Positions 1 to 12,848 of a DNA stretch of 64,000 nucleotides are shown here, piece after piece; position 1 is the stretch's first letter, and each line of letters opens with the position of its first letter. The translations under genes were made by a program, and so were the position numbers. This stretch comes from Neurospora crassa OR74A (lineage: Eukaryota > Ascomycota > Sordariomycetes > Sordariales > Sordariaceae). The notes beneath the pieces are model-generated. The model worked only from the letters and a program-made list of their open reading frames with translations. It was not told the origin of the DNA and did no database searches. The DNA lies in NCBI RefSeq assembly GCF_000182925.2, contig NC_026503.1, positions 3,658,001 through 3,722,000 on the forward strand. Direction: 5' to 3'.

Positions 1-3000
1 GCGCAAAGGCGATCAGCTGGTCGGCGGGCGGGAAAAGGCAAAAATATCAGGATGCGAGGACCAACAAACAGAAGGCACCGAAACGGAGGGATCGTGGAAA
101 TATCGAATAAATGCAAAAGCCTGTCACGGTCCAGCAGGTGCCTGCCTGCTATGGAGTGCGGATGGGGGTGCGTCTTGCGATTTTGGGGGTGGGGGAGGGG
201 GGTGCAGCACCGTGCACGGATGCCACTGGGTGGTTACGATGGATAGGTACCTAGGGTACCACACCAAGAGCGGGCTTGCTCCAAATGAATGGAGCCTTCC
301 CGGCTCTTTTGCAAGTGTGCAGGTATCCACGGGTACGTACCGTGGACTCAAGTACTAGTAGTACTACCGTACCTTCCCTGCCTCCGATAATAGGTCAACC
401 GCCTGTTGCGAAATGGATGTCGTTGGGATGTGGATGCGCGCACACGCAACTGGCGCGATGCTGCTGGTGGAATCCACGGCAGAGGGCCAACAAGGACAGA
501 GCAACTATGTAAGAACTAGGGCACCACGGGCAGGGCAAGGGTGACCAGCTCCGAAAAGGAACGGGGAAGGCGGGCGAACGAACGATCGGGACAGGCAGGC
601 GTGTTAGGGGATCAAAGCGACAGAAATTAAAGGTGCGTACCTCTTGAGAGGGATGATGTCCACGAACGAGGCCTGCGCTGCGTAGGTAGCTGGTACACAC
701 CTCAGCATCAGCACACCAGTACATACCTCTAGGTACCTCTACGGACCCCAGGGTTCTGCAACCGAAAGAGACTCTGCGAGAGGGAAGCCGGAAAGGGTAG
801 GGCCAGGGAGAGGAGGAGAACCAACCACGCTAACTCAATTTCTGGTAGTCCGTGAAATGGTAGTGGGGCGCGGCGGCGTGCAGTGGCTGCCAATTGATGC
901 TGAGCGATTGCTCTCCGAATTGCTCATGAATTTTGCACTGCAAAAGGGCAATGCAGTGCAGTGGACGTCGAGTGGGTCTTGGATCGCATGGATTGAGGCG
1001 CACACAGAAAGCCCACAGCCTTTTTTGCTGCTAGTGCTGAGCGTACCCAGACCCGAGCTAACGAAATACGGGCCAAGCACGAAAAGAAAAATTGAATGTT
1101 GGACTGAACAGGGGCCGGCCGCCGGCTAGGGATGCGCAATGGCGAGAAAGAAAATGGGGTCCCCAAACTCAGACCTTTCTCCTTCCGTTCTTGGTCCGGG
1201 TACCGAGTCCCAAGACTCGAGATCCCCAGTGGTAGGATTGGAGCAGAGCAAGATCGAAAACAAAATGAAAAAAAAAAAAAATGTTTTCGTTGCGAGTGTC
1301 CGAGTTTGAGTGTGTGCGACCCTCCAGCTCCCTTCAAAGCAGGGGAACAACACGGGACCGAGCAAGATTGATCTGAATTTTTGCCGTGGTTCTGCGTGGG
1401 TGTGTCGCCGGTTCGGTAGCTTACACGGAGGTTCTCTGAAAGCCCTGGCCGTGGTTCCCTCGAGTTGAATGCGCACGGGAGAGAGATGAAAGACGAGTGA
1501 GAGCCTCATGTGTCCGGGCTCTTTTAAGGTTCCTTATATGCCTCCAAGCTGCAACTACACCAATGATATCCAAACTGGGTATCAGGGCATCAACACGACG
1601 CTTTTTTTTTATGTATCTTTCTCAACGCTTCTGTGGCCAAAAGGGCTCTTTCTCCGCAGTTAACGGTGTGAATCATGAGCACCGCCGCACCGCGCGGTCG
1701 AGATCGGCTACAGTACCTCTTCGCTTGCCGGTGTTTGTGTGTTTTCAACCGGGCAAAAGGCCGGAGGCGTAAGCTTGTGATGGCCTTGTTGGGTGTTCTT
1801 GTGCCTGGTACGGCAACGCATACATGAGGCAGCTATAAGAAACCAGCCAATATCTGTCAACTGCACGCACACCTACCGACCACCACACGTGTAGTAGAGA
1901 CTCGCCTCTACCTATCATCCCACATTCTGGCATTTTGCTTCTGTCGCTCAGTGTCGCTCATGTGCTCTGATCCAGTCAGCTGGGGCTAAGTCCACACCAT
2001 CTTCTCGTCCACACGTTGCAGCGGACCAGCGCATGATGGCAGTCAGTCAAAGCTGACCATCACACAAAGAAATATGTAAAACACAAAGGGTGAGAATGAC
2101 CATCCATAGCAAAAGAAGGTAGGGGTCGTTACACCAAAGGGCAGCCCGGCGAACGCGGCGGCGGGAAGGCGGCGGCGGCGGACACTCGCACACACGCGCA
2201 GACACGGGTGTAACGGCTTTGTCTTGGGTGTCTTGGACTCTTGGCACCTTTGCAAAGCTTTCGTTGCCAAACTGAAGGTCCTTTGCCAAGCCTCCCACGT
2301 TTTGTGCTTGGCTTTGTCTTCTTGCTGTCACTGCCGTTTGAACTCGCTTTCATTCATCGGGAAGTGTACCGGAGGGGGGTCTCCTTTGTCTCTATCTCTG
2401 TGATATCCACTGAAGAAGAGGTCGGGAACGAAAGATCAGCTCTCTTGGCCATGATCCAGCGCGCAATCAATTGTTGATGGGACATGGCCCGCTGCGTGGG
2501 AGACGCTTTGTTGGCAGATTCTGATCTCGTCGATTGAATCTTTTTTCCCATTGGTTCCAGTGGATGAATGGAGCTGAAACGGAGCCTGCTGGAACTTCGG
2601 ATTGGAGCACTTGTCTTTCTGGAGTTAGTTTCTCAAAGAGAGTGGGCCTCACACTGTTACGTATCGCCGGGATACCGTTCACGGGCCAAAGACCCAGGAG
2701 AAGGCCGAAAGAAGTTCAGAATGTCAGGGTATCCAGGGGCGCAGGGGGCCAAGGGACAGGGGGGGGTCTCCGACTTAACCGGAGGAGGTCGGATCGGGTC
2801 CCTCTTCTCTGAACCGGCTGGGCTCCATCATGGAGCCGCTCCGTCCTTGTGGCACCTGTAACTGGCACACACACTCACAATGGCACTTCCACCATTGTGA
2901 TAACAGCCAAAGATCAGCTGTGATTCCATGAGCCAAGCATGGCCAAGAGAGCCACGACTCGGGACATTTGTTCCACCTATTGAGAAGACGGTAAAGAAGG

Positions 3001-6000
3001 CGACGACCGTAGTCTGAGTTTCGCTGTTCAGGAGCCCTGTTCAGAAGGTGGACAACCGAGGACTTCAACAAATAGAACGGAGGCTGGTAGGGGATGCTGT
3101 CCGGTGTCGAACTCAACAACGGCGGGTAAACTCTGAACCCTTCAGTTTGAGAACGAAATGCGGCAGACAGGAATGCATCCAATCATGTCCACGCCAATTT
3201 CTGACCTCCCTCCGGGCACCGCAACTGCAGCAAGCAGGCAATGGTACAGTACTGTAGGCGAGTAAAAGACAGGCTATCCACAGCTACCGTAGCACTGCCA
3301 ACCATCCCAAGTGTCTTGCGAGAGAGTTTGTACACGACCCTATACCGGGCTTGGGAACTAGTGATCGACTTCGTCATTCTTCGACGATTCAAGTTTCTTG
3401 TGTCCTGGATTGTGCGCGTGGTTATAAATCATCTCCTGACAGCACTTCATGCTATACTGATGCGCGGCTGTTGGGCATCCGGACATAAGCTCGATCTTTA
3501 CACCCGCGTTATGCGCGGCGTCAGCCTTGGATTGTAGTGACGAAATGTCAGGCCTTCGCCATCAGCAGGTTTTGCACAATCGAATCTAAGGACCCCCCTT
3601 TACGTTTGTTTTCGTAATACTGTAGGGACCTCGGCACGAGCAGGAGACTACACTACTGTTGTACTGTGTGTTAGTGTAGTGCAGTAAATCTCTCTACAGG
3701 GACTCCCTTCACTCGCCAGCTTCGCCGTAGACCTTGCAGCGAGGTGTTCGATTTTTTTTTCCGCATCTCCATTCCTTTTTTGAAGGGGGGTGGGGGGGGC
3801 AAAATGCTTCGGAAGCTTGATGCTGGTAGCTGGAAGGTTTTAGTGTACATATACCCCAAGAACATTTTCATGTGAGGTAAGGATGAGGGTCAAATGATTC
3901 GCGTTAGGGTCCCACCTACCGTACGCCAAATGAACAGAAAAAAAAGAAGAAAAAAGTGACAGGCCAACTAATTACCGATACCTCGTTTCCGGGTGTCGTA
4001 CACGTACATAGTAGGCGGGTTGCCGACAAGACAGTCACCTGCAGAAGGCTTGCAGCTCATCCTTTGCCTGATATAGATGGAATGGGTAGGGCTTCGTGAA
4101 CCACAATCTCAGAATTCAGAAATGTCGGTGTCTGTCATCCCATCCCGGAAAGAATTCCCCTATGCGGCTGTCCGTCGAAAGCAGAAGGGGGGGGTTGAGG
4201 GTATGGCTGACATGCAACATCATGAACATTCCGCATCTTCAGCTTTAGCCTCACTAGCGAGCCTATCGTTGGTGGCATTTCCTACATTCTGCCCATAAGC
4301 ACCAATCTTACCCCATCTTATATGTCGACAGAACAGAGTACACTCCATGTAAGCCCAAACTCTTGTGGATCCCTATACATAGTGTACTAGAGGCGAGATA
4401 GGCGCGGCCGTAGTGTGCGATGAGGAGCGTTGGGAGGATTACGGAAGAGGATACCAACGGACAAAAGGGAACTGATGCTCGTTCTGATGTCCACTTTGAT
4501 CGTGGAACTTGTCATCATCAGATTCGGGTTCAGCCACCGTAGCGACGTCTTTGAGAAAGTTGTAACCCACTGCTCTTTTGGTACGCTTCGTTCTCGCTTG
4601 TCCACGCCACGGCTCCTCTGGCTGGGAGGAGCTCTGGATGTGGAGGCTGACCTCGTCACACATTGACGTTTGTTTAATGAACGTTACACTTGACTTTGGG
4701 GGTGGACACTGGCGATGTGACTCTCCGCCCCACTACGTGCTGCGCGTATACCAAGAACGACTAAGCCGCCGGCCGCTGCTCAACGCTAGTCTGCGTGGGA
4801 CTGACTCTGACTGTGACAGCCACATCCCGAAGGTATTGTTGCTGTTGTGGTTCATATTCATCCAATTGCTTGTGCTGAAGCGATACGTCGGTGCACAACG
4901 CACACCATTGCGGGCACCAGTCATCCCGAAGCTCAACGCGGCCAATCAGTCAGCACTGCGAATAACGTTAGGAATGGTGTCAGTTGTTGTGCTCTGATGG
5001 AAAAGGCACCCCACGCTCGCTTCACGGGAGAATGAAACGAGACACCCGGTATGGAACCTGACCCCGCATTCTGAATACATCGCATGGCCGGAGATTTTGG
5101 ATGAAGACAGATTTGGAAATTCGAAGGGAGATCAGACGGCCCGATCAGACAGGACCAGACGATCAGGTTGCGCGATAAGTGTTCCTCAGCCTCTTCCGAA
5201 CCCGCCATGTTGAGGGCCAGGCTAAGCTGCCAATCCTGTTTCGCCGACCACCGCTGATCAGATGGCTTACGTTTGTTTGATGAGCAAGCAGCGAATTTCC
5301 AGAAGTGTGCCACGCGCTCGGCAGGCGCTTTGAAGGGTGGCCAAATCTAACTCCTTCGATAAGAGCGCGTTCCGACATTTTAGGGCGGTGAGGCAAAAAA
5401 CTGGATCTTGTGTTACCGCACCGGTTGGATGGCGTTGGATGTCAGAGAAACGACTGCCCCCGTCCAACGAAGTGTGAGAGCGTCAGTATCTCGAAAAGGA
5501 CCAGAGACCCCCGATATCAGAAGGAGACATTCCGAAGAACCCTATCCATTTCACTTCGGTCCGTAATCACCTTGAACCCACATTTCCAGTTGTCTTTTGT
5601 GACCTCATGTTGCTTCGTTACTCGGAGGCAACCGAATCAGGTGTCGATCCTAGGGTAGCGAATTTCACTTGAGGCGCGAGAAGCAAGCGCTTCTTGGCAG
5701 AGCTGTTTCAGTCAGTAACTTGAAAGGCCCATTTGTTGAACGACACCATACGCTACCCATCTGGTGACGCCTCGCTGTCGGGTCCATTGAAAAGATTTTG
5801 ATATTGCGGCCGTGAGACAAACCGGCCCTTTTGCGCGCTTGGCTGTGATGGTCTTTCTCGCAAGGCGATAAAGTTGGCAGAAGCAGCTTTTTGGCGATGA
5901 AGTGGTTGGCAAAGGCATGGGAGGATACGTTAAGCGTGCGGCTCGCATGGTCTGACTTGTGCATAATACTCGCATTCATCCATGCCAAAAGCAGGAAAGG

Positions 6001-7257
6001 TCGGTCTTGTCGGGGGAAGATCGACCTTGTAGTGTTGCGTATTCCGGGTCGGATTTGGTGATTCCTGGTCATTTTGACTCTCTGTGGTTGGACCCGACCC
6101 CTCCTCATTAGCCCTATGGACCCTTGGTGCAATATGTACATAGCTGCATGAGAATCTCGGTCGTTGTCCGATGGCATACAATTGCAATGGCGTGGATGGA
6201 TACCAATGAGGGATTCAGAGATAGGCCACGGGGTCCAATGCGCACTCATCATGGGAATCAGCGCTGTGGTTTGCGACATGATGGTCTTTGTTTCGGTCCA
6301 TCCAACATGGGAGCATGGGCAAGCTGGAGGTGTTCGGTGACAGGCGTCATGAAGCCATCAGGAATCGGAGACCGGGCAGCCAAAGCACCATGAGCCCAAG
6401 GTTTCAAGCGCTGACACACCTGGGCCGCCTAAACGATTTATCAGCCGGAAAACTGGAATGAAGTTTAACTTGCCGGTGTTGACGTGCTGAGGTCTTTTTC
6501 AGGTCGCACCGCATACAATATGCGCTTGAGGTTATTTCATGATCTGCAAATCCTGGATGGAAATCTAGAACAATGCGAAGATGCAAAGACGACTGGCTGT
6601 GAAAGTGAGAAACGACATGGTAGTTTTGAGATGTGCCGTCTCGGCAATGCCCCTGGTGTTGGGTAAATTTTCATGATGTTATTGACCAGGTGAGCCAAAG
6701 GGAAGGCCAGCCGATGCAACTGAAGTTCGCGAAACGGAGCCATTGGGAGCTTCACTGCAGTTTGATCGGAATAGGTGAGTGGCTCGTGCTCCGCTGCTGT
6801 CGAACGTGGCATGGGGCGTACAGGTATGTCGAACAACGTGGATTTGCTTGGACGAAAGCTTCGATAGAGCGTTAGAAATTAGCTGCATAATCTCTTGGCG
6901 CGTAGAATGTGAAGTCGGTGTGTCATCTCCTTTTTGTTGCATCATCGAAAAACGGGAGTTTCCGCAGAGCCAAGAACCATCCCGACCGTGCCCGACGTCA
7001 AGGTTCTTTTGCCAAGCTTTTGCCTGGTGCTTCGCTGGAAGACAAGCTCCCTCCAGTGCTCGAGGTGCTGAGGTGCTGAAGCTCTCAGAAGACGGGCCCC
7101 GCACAAACATTATTCCTTGTCCCCGGATCCCGGCTAAGCGAATTTGAGGTCGGTACTCCATACTAGCATTGGGCCATTGGCAAAACTGCTTGACGATACG
7201 GAACGACCGATCGCGACAACGACGACGGCCTGCCCTCAATTGAGACCGCATATCACC
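1..7257. other. Gene-poor region, no recognisable gene
   Basis: I find no frame with a recognisable domain or a convincing spliced model here. The open frames are short, overlap on both strands and have biased, low-information composition. Visible structure includes a G-rich block at 164-202, two GGTACC palindromes close together at 246-260, an A-run near 1264-1280, and a somewhat coding-like minus-strand frame at 4439-4732. The left edge may hold the promoter of a gene outside the window, and the right edge must hold the promoter of the ATP synthase delta gene. Confidence 0.5.
164..202 (+). other. Putative G-quadruplex-forming block
   Basis: Four runs of five or six G lie at 164-168, 185-189, 191-195 and 197-202. 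The last three are separated by single-base loops. This fits the general G4 pattern. No function is shown by the sequence. Confidence 0.4.
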
Positions 7258-8119
7258 ATGAACTCCCTCCGTATTGCTCGTGCCGCCCTCCGGGTGCGCC
7301 CCACTGCCGTCCGCGCCCCCCTCCAGCGCAGAGGGTATGCTGAGGCCGTCGCCGACAAGGCATGTTGATGTTCAGAGTCCCAAGCTTCCGTATCGTTATC
7401 ATAGCTCTAACTGTTGTCGCATGTCATGTAGATCAAGCTCAGCCTTTCCCTCCCTCACCAGGTACGACTGCGACCCGGTCCGATCGATGCTCGACTACGC
7501 CCATCCGATGCCACCTTGACATGTGCCCGCGTATGCCATCATGGTCCAGCACCATGGCTGACGAGTTATTGCCGCATATAGGCCATCTACAAGTCCCAGG
7601 ATGTCGTCCAGGTCAACATCCCCGCCGTCTCCGGTGAGATGGGTGTCCTTGCCAACCACGTTCCCTCCATCGAGCAGCTGAAGCCCGGCCTTGTCGAGGT
7701 CATCGAGGAGAGCGGCAGCAACAAGCAGTACTTCCGTACGTCATCGTCCTCCACAACCGCAACCGCAACCGCAGCGGCAGAAGCAACAACAAATGTCGCC
7801 ATATCAAAGTACCCTTTGGGCTTACACGAGATGTTCTAGTTTCCGGTGGTTTTGCCGTTGTCCAGCCCGGCTCTAAGCTCAGCATCAACGCCGTTGAGGG
7901 TTACGCCCTTGAGGACTTCAGCGCCGAGGCCGTCCGCGCCCAGATCGCCGAGGCCCAGAAGATTGTCAGCGGTGGTGGTAGCCAGCAAGACATTGCTGAG
8001 GCCCAGGTTGAGCTCGAGGTAAGTTGGAGAGGCGGGTAGTTGGGCGCGATTCCACCGCATCTGTGGTTACTAACGATATGACGTAGGTCCTCGAGTCCCT
8101 CCAGGCTGTTCTCAAATAG
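7258..8119 (+). CDS. atp-16: ATP synthase F1 delta subunit, mitochondrial
   Basis: This is the delta subunit of mitochondrial F1Fo ATP synthase (bacterial epsilon type, yeast Atp16), part of the central stalk in the matrix. Five exons (7258-7359, 7432-7461, 7582-7735, 7840-8018, 8087-8119) give 165 aa. The N-terminus is a typical matrix targeting peptide, rich in Arg and Ala without acidic residues, and likely cleaved near RRGYA. The mature part has the beta-sandwich signature VNIPAVSGEMGVLANHVPS followed by the C-terminal helical hairpin. Start context CACCATG is good. Intron 1 begins with GC rather than GT, while the other three are GT-AG, and intron 4 has a CTAAC branch site. The protein agrees over its length with my memory of the N. 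crassa subunit. Intron 3 is rich in CCGCAA repeats. Confidence 0.97.
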
Positions 8120-8672
8120 ATGTATCACCATCCTTAATCCTACCCCCATTGTAGCATACACCATGATTTCCTATCTTAGTTAAGGAGACAACACCTGAAC
8201 ATGCTGCTTTGAGTGTGCACAGATCTTGCCTATTGAGGGCCACTAGTGATCGGCCATCGTGACTGCCGCATCTGACAACAGCCGTTTTATTCACTTATGT
8301 TTAGGGAGGCACGAGCTTCGCTTACATGAGCAACTTCCGTTTGGCGAAGGGTGAGTATACCCTTACATCTTACGGACTGATCACCGTCAAAAAACCTCCA
8401 ACTTCACAACCTTGGCTCAATAATCGCGTTACGCCGAATATCATCACCCTTTCCCTACGTAACCTACGATGGACATTCTTAATCAACCTCTTACCCGACC
8501 TGGCATTTATCCTGTCGCGCTCAGCAACTGAAAGCGACACAATAGGAGACGCGCATTCCTACTCTGCGCTACCCCCAGCTCGCACATCAACATTATAAAG
8601 CTTGTCTCGTTACCACCACTCCGGCTTTATCATAGGCTCAAGACAGGGTTTCCGGAGCGGTTGATACATACT
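8120..8672. other. Intergenic, atp-16 terminator side and promoter of next gene
   Basis: This 550-base gap between two plus-strand genes contains only short frames without recognisable content. It should hold the atp-16 3' UTR and the promoter and leader of the gene starting at 8673. I see no repeat or RNA gene. Confidence 0.5.
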
Positions 8673-11600
8673 ATGCAACGCGATCGGGAAGGCGAACATG
8701 TATGTTTGCTCGCAACTAATCCTCCTCCTTTAAGCTAGAATTTGCTGCACCCTGACTTCGCTTTCGGAGAATTAAGCTGCCATACACTGTTGTTTTTACT
8801 CACGTCTAACCAGCATCTGCGAGAATATAGTTTGGTTGGGGGCGCAAGTCAGCCGCCGAGGCATGTTTCGTACAGCCAGCGACGCACAAGAGGACAATCG
8901 ACCCGGGGGACAACCCAATCAACTTCAGGAACCACGCATTTTGGGACAAGTCCTGGCAAAACCGTCCCAAGGACAGCTCCAAAGTATCGCCCCAGTTCCG
9001 AACATACAACTCGCCGGAAATGTTTAACCCACGATCAAAAATCAACACGCCCAAACATCACGAAGGCAATCCCTCGCCTACTTATGACTGGATTTCAGAA
9101 GCGCCTGTCTCATCTCCCCTAACAACGGGCAATCGCACGGGCCCAGTTGCTAAACCGTCGTCAATCAGCGGTCATCGTATGACTGCGAGGCAGCTGTTTG
9201 ACCAGTACGGCATAACACCGCCTCCCGGCTAGTTATCGGACAAAGGGGACGAAGTTGACGAAGAAGACGAATCGATAATCAAGGAGCACCACGACAAACT
9301 CCAGGCCGAAGGTGTCAACATGTCGAGAGTCCGGAGATTCTGGAGGATATTCCATTGCCATATATGTGGCGGTGATGTCAAAGCACAACTCTATTGTCCT
9401 TCTTGTGGTCACCCATTTTGTCGAAACTGCCAGCCGGAAGTTGTTGCGGAGGAGGATGTCACGAAAGTGGTCACAGCATCTCAGGCTGTTTACCCTTTTC
9501 AATCGGTTGATCCTATTCCCAATACCATGAAGCCACCCATGCCTACGGAGAAACCGATCAAAGAAATTTGCAAACCAGATCCGAAACCTGACGAAATACC
9601 AGCAGTAACACCATCCGCAGCAGGTGAGGCAACGACAACAGACACCCAGAGTGGCGCCGTTGGGCGGAGGAAATCAGTGGTGAGCATTCGACAATTCCCG
9701 TTCTGTTAATCGATTTTTACATTTCCAAATTATTACTTTCATTTTTTTTTGGGTTTTCTATTACTTGGGGGAGAGGGGGGGGGGATGGCGTGTGCTCAGT
9801 CTCCCTCTGAGGTTTATCACTTTGCCCACTCAGATCAATATACCTTGGCTGACAATCTGTTTAAAGAAAAGCAGTCGCTTTCTGGTGGCCGGCCGGAATG
9901 CCAGGTCAGTAATTTCTGATTCACGGGCCTCGACCACTGAACTGGCATTAGTGTCATCACCAGAAGCTTATGCTCTTGTACAAGCCGGAAACGCCAGTCA
10001 AGATCCCGCAGGCCCTCAAGAAGTAGAGCATCGCAAACGATCCTCCAATGTGCAGAACGAAACAAGGCTAGCAAATCCGCCTTCCGAGACGAAAGACAAG
10101 CCATCGTTGCATCAGTATGCTTTCGCCCCAGCTGTTGAGGAGTTCAGCCAGGCCACTACAGAGTACACAGAAGGAACACCCACACTGAACGTATTTTCAT
10201 CCGTCAGCAATGCACAAATCACCCATATTGTTGCATCGGAAGAGACTCGGGGTACCCTTGAAACGTTGTCACCGTCTCCCGTGCACCCGCCTTTACCTCC
10301 ACTCCCTTTTCTTCCTCCTCGTACAATGGCCAGCGATCTCAAAAAGACACCTGATACGAGCAGGTGGATCTCACCACCAAAACCGGTAGCTGCTGTATCG
10401 CCCTCTCCTCCTCTGCCCGCCCCCCATGTTCATAAGATGAGGCCCGCTCAACCTGCTGTGGCAAGACAGTTCTCGGCAGTGAAACGACAGGCTAGAAAAC
10501 TCGCGAATGGGCCAAGCTCACGGGCATCGGAGGAATCTCCAGGAGCGGACGCCGGGACCGTGAAAGGTAGCAGTGGTAGTAGTGTTAATGCTACTAATCG
10601 GTATTATATGCCCAAGGTGAAGGTATCCAGTCCGCCGCTATGGTTAAAATTCCCATCGACGAGAACAGGAGGCAATTCCAATCAGACGAAGAGAGCTGTA
10701 CCTCCCGGAAATAGCGTTCGGACTGGAAGCGTGATCAGTACGGCTACACCTATGACTTCCAACACTGGTGACAGTAAACGAACTGGTGCTTCTGTCGGTA
10801 GTCATGCCATTCAGGGGACATCAGCGCGCGAGACTGTCACTAACCCATATTTTCCTCAGCTTGATCAACAAGAGAGACAGACTGTCGAGAAAGGCGAGGA
10901 GTCGCGTCACGGGGTACAGGAGCGACAAGGAGAGCACGGGGATCATCAACATAGCGGCGATTTTCACGAACAGACAACACTACATGGGCACGCCCGAAAG
11001 GTCGGCCGCAAAGTTAGCGAGGATCTGAAGGCGCGAATTCTCGGCCTACCAGTATCTGAGCAGGCCTCCAAGTCAAGCAAGGGGAATTCGCATCCGCTTC
11101 AAGCAGACAGCAGAAGCGGCAACAAGGCCGGACTGGCCACAGTCATTAGCCGGATATCAGAAATGCAGTCCGATCGTTCTACCTACTCAGGCTGTTCTAC
11201 CCCCTCAACCATTCGCAGCGTGGTCACAACTCCGAAAACACGGCCGGGCCGAACGCTTACTCCAAGTTCAGAAAATAGTGCAAAATGCGCTGGCGGCGAT
11301 GGACGTCACAGCCAGAATCGAACGCCGACACCAACCACTTCTCGTTTCCCCGGCAGCCATAGCCAAGAGTGGCTACAGCAACAGCAACAGCAACCCTCAT
11401 TACTACATTCGGCTCGGCAGCCCACTGGACAACGCGTCAAGGGCCCTCATTCTCCTCCAGCTGTGGGGGACATACACCATCAGACTTACAGTTACTTTAC
11501 AAGCCTATCATCCCTTCCTTCGCGCTCCCCGGTGACATCCTATCAGTTTCGTGATGCCATCGTAGACAGGACAAAACACAGCAACCACAGAGTAACAACC

Positions 11601-12098
11601 AGAAGAGAAAGTGAGACAACACCTTTGCTTACCTCCAATGTTGTCTCTACGCCCACCGCTAAGACGCTAGACAACAGGCCATCACCGAAAAAAGCCCCGA
11701 TTGCGTCGTCTGCTGGTATCCATGATCACCTTAGTGATGTTCGTCGGGCTATTCAAGAGAAGACGAGCTCTGACGAAATCCGCCCGCCGAATGAAGTTGA
11801 TTACGGATACACATCATCGTCAACACCACAAGAGATTAAAAGACAAGCAGAAGGGTCATCTGAAGAAGAAACTGGTTGCCACCATGATCCAAGTACAGGT
11901 ATCCATGGATTAACGATTGTGTTGCACCTCAAGGGACAGGAAGACCTGGTCATCAGCACGGATCTGACTCGCGAGGCTTCGGGCGCGGATGGCGCCACTA
12001 GTGTGACTATGAGTCTCTCTCCTATTATTCCTCTGTCACCGCAGTCTCCAAATTCTGGCCACAGGGTAGCTTCACCTTTTAGGGTGATGGATGGGTAG
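8673..12098 (+). CDS. Zinc-cluster protein with long disordered tail, one in-frame TAG
   Basis: I do not recognise this family. My best model has four exons (8673-8699, 8831-9679, 9800-9904, 10056-12098) and about 1007 codons, including a TAG at 9230-9232 (codon 143). Both sides of the TAG are in one frame with the same codon style, so it probably replaces a Trp in a GW-LSD context. Residues about 184-208 form a compact zinc-binding cluster with three CxxC pairs (CHIC, CPSC, CRNC). The remaining roughly 680 residues are Ser/Thr/Pro-rich and probably disordered, with a short Gln run. The first 9-codon exon and the third exon with its downstream intron are inferred from splice signals and phase. 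The intron at 9680-9799 contains a G-run of about ten. An alternative is a shorter gene starting at the ATG at 9320, after the TAG. Truncation, read-through or sequence error cannot be told apart here. Confidence 0.55.
9230..9232 (+). other. In-frame TAG inside the zinc-cluster gene
   Basis: This TAG interrupts one continuous frame that runs from 8831 to 9679. The frame downstream continues at once with an acidic coding-like stretch leading to the CxxC cluster. A TGG to TAG change here would be a CpA to TpA change on the other strand, which is the base change preferred by repeat-induced point mutation. Confidence 0.6.
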
Positions 12099-12848
12099 GA
12101 GATCAAGTGGTTTGGGGCTCGGGAGAAGAAGGCAGTGATAGGATCGAGATTGTCATACTTGGTATTAGGTTTAGTGAGTAGTGAAACCCATCACCGATGT
12201 CTACTTCAAAAGCCTTTTTTTCTTTCTTGTCCTCCGAGTTTGCGATAGAAATACCACCACATTGTATCTGTCCACAAGCCGAATCTCTCTCTCTGTTTCC
12301 AGTAATGCTGTAGGATATCCAAATGCGCCATCAACAAAGAATGGTCCTTCCACCTGCTGTGAGCTCCATCTACCCCGGCTAACCTAGGTAGTTTCATCGA
12401 GGTCACTTGTCGTCGCCAAAGGAAGTGGAAGCTAAATAACTGCAGTGGTGTTGGCGCTAGCCAAGCACGGACCAACCGGACGATGCGCTGCTTACCTCTA
12501 GTTGCAGAAGCGCTCGCGCTTGCCAACGAACACTGAACCCTGACTGACACTTCACATGCTGCCCGAAACCCGGAAAGAGATAGCGGCGAGTCCAACTGAC
12601 AAGGGACCAACGACGGTCGTCCGACCTCAACGAACAAAAGAAGAGTCAACACGTGGAAAGTCGATTGATAGACCGTTCCGTCGAAAACCACCTCAACTCG
12701 CTAGTAGCAAGATACCGACCAACGACGACCACTTCCTAGGCACTTTAGTTTACCGGGACTAAACACCGGACATCCGAGGCCTCGAGACAAAATCGGAGCC
12801 ATTCAACCACTCATGCTCACCCAACCAACAAATCACTAGCAAGAAAAG
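12099..12848. other. Intergenic, 3' UTR and promoter of polyprenol reductase gene
   Basis: This 750-base gap lies between two plus-strand genes. It contains no recognisable coding frame. The last 100 bases before 12849 are rich in A and C, as is common in leaders here. Confidence 0.5.

Noticed and set aside
5665-7251. Minus-strand frames of 204 and 190 codons
   Set aside because: No domain, erratic composition and poor codon preference; such lengths occur by chance in this GC-rich DNA.
9905-9963. Frameshift between the third and fourth exons of the zinc-cluster gene
   Set aside because: The frame change is explained by an intron 9905-10055 ending TGCAG, so no break needs to be assumed.
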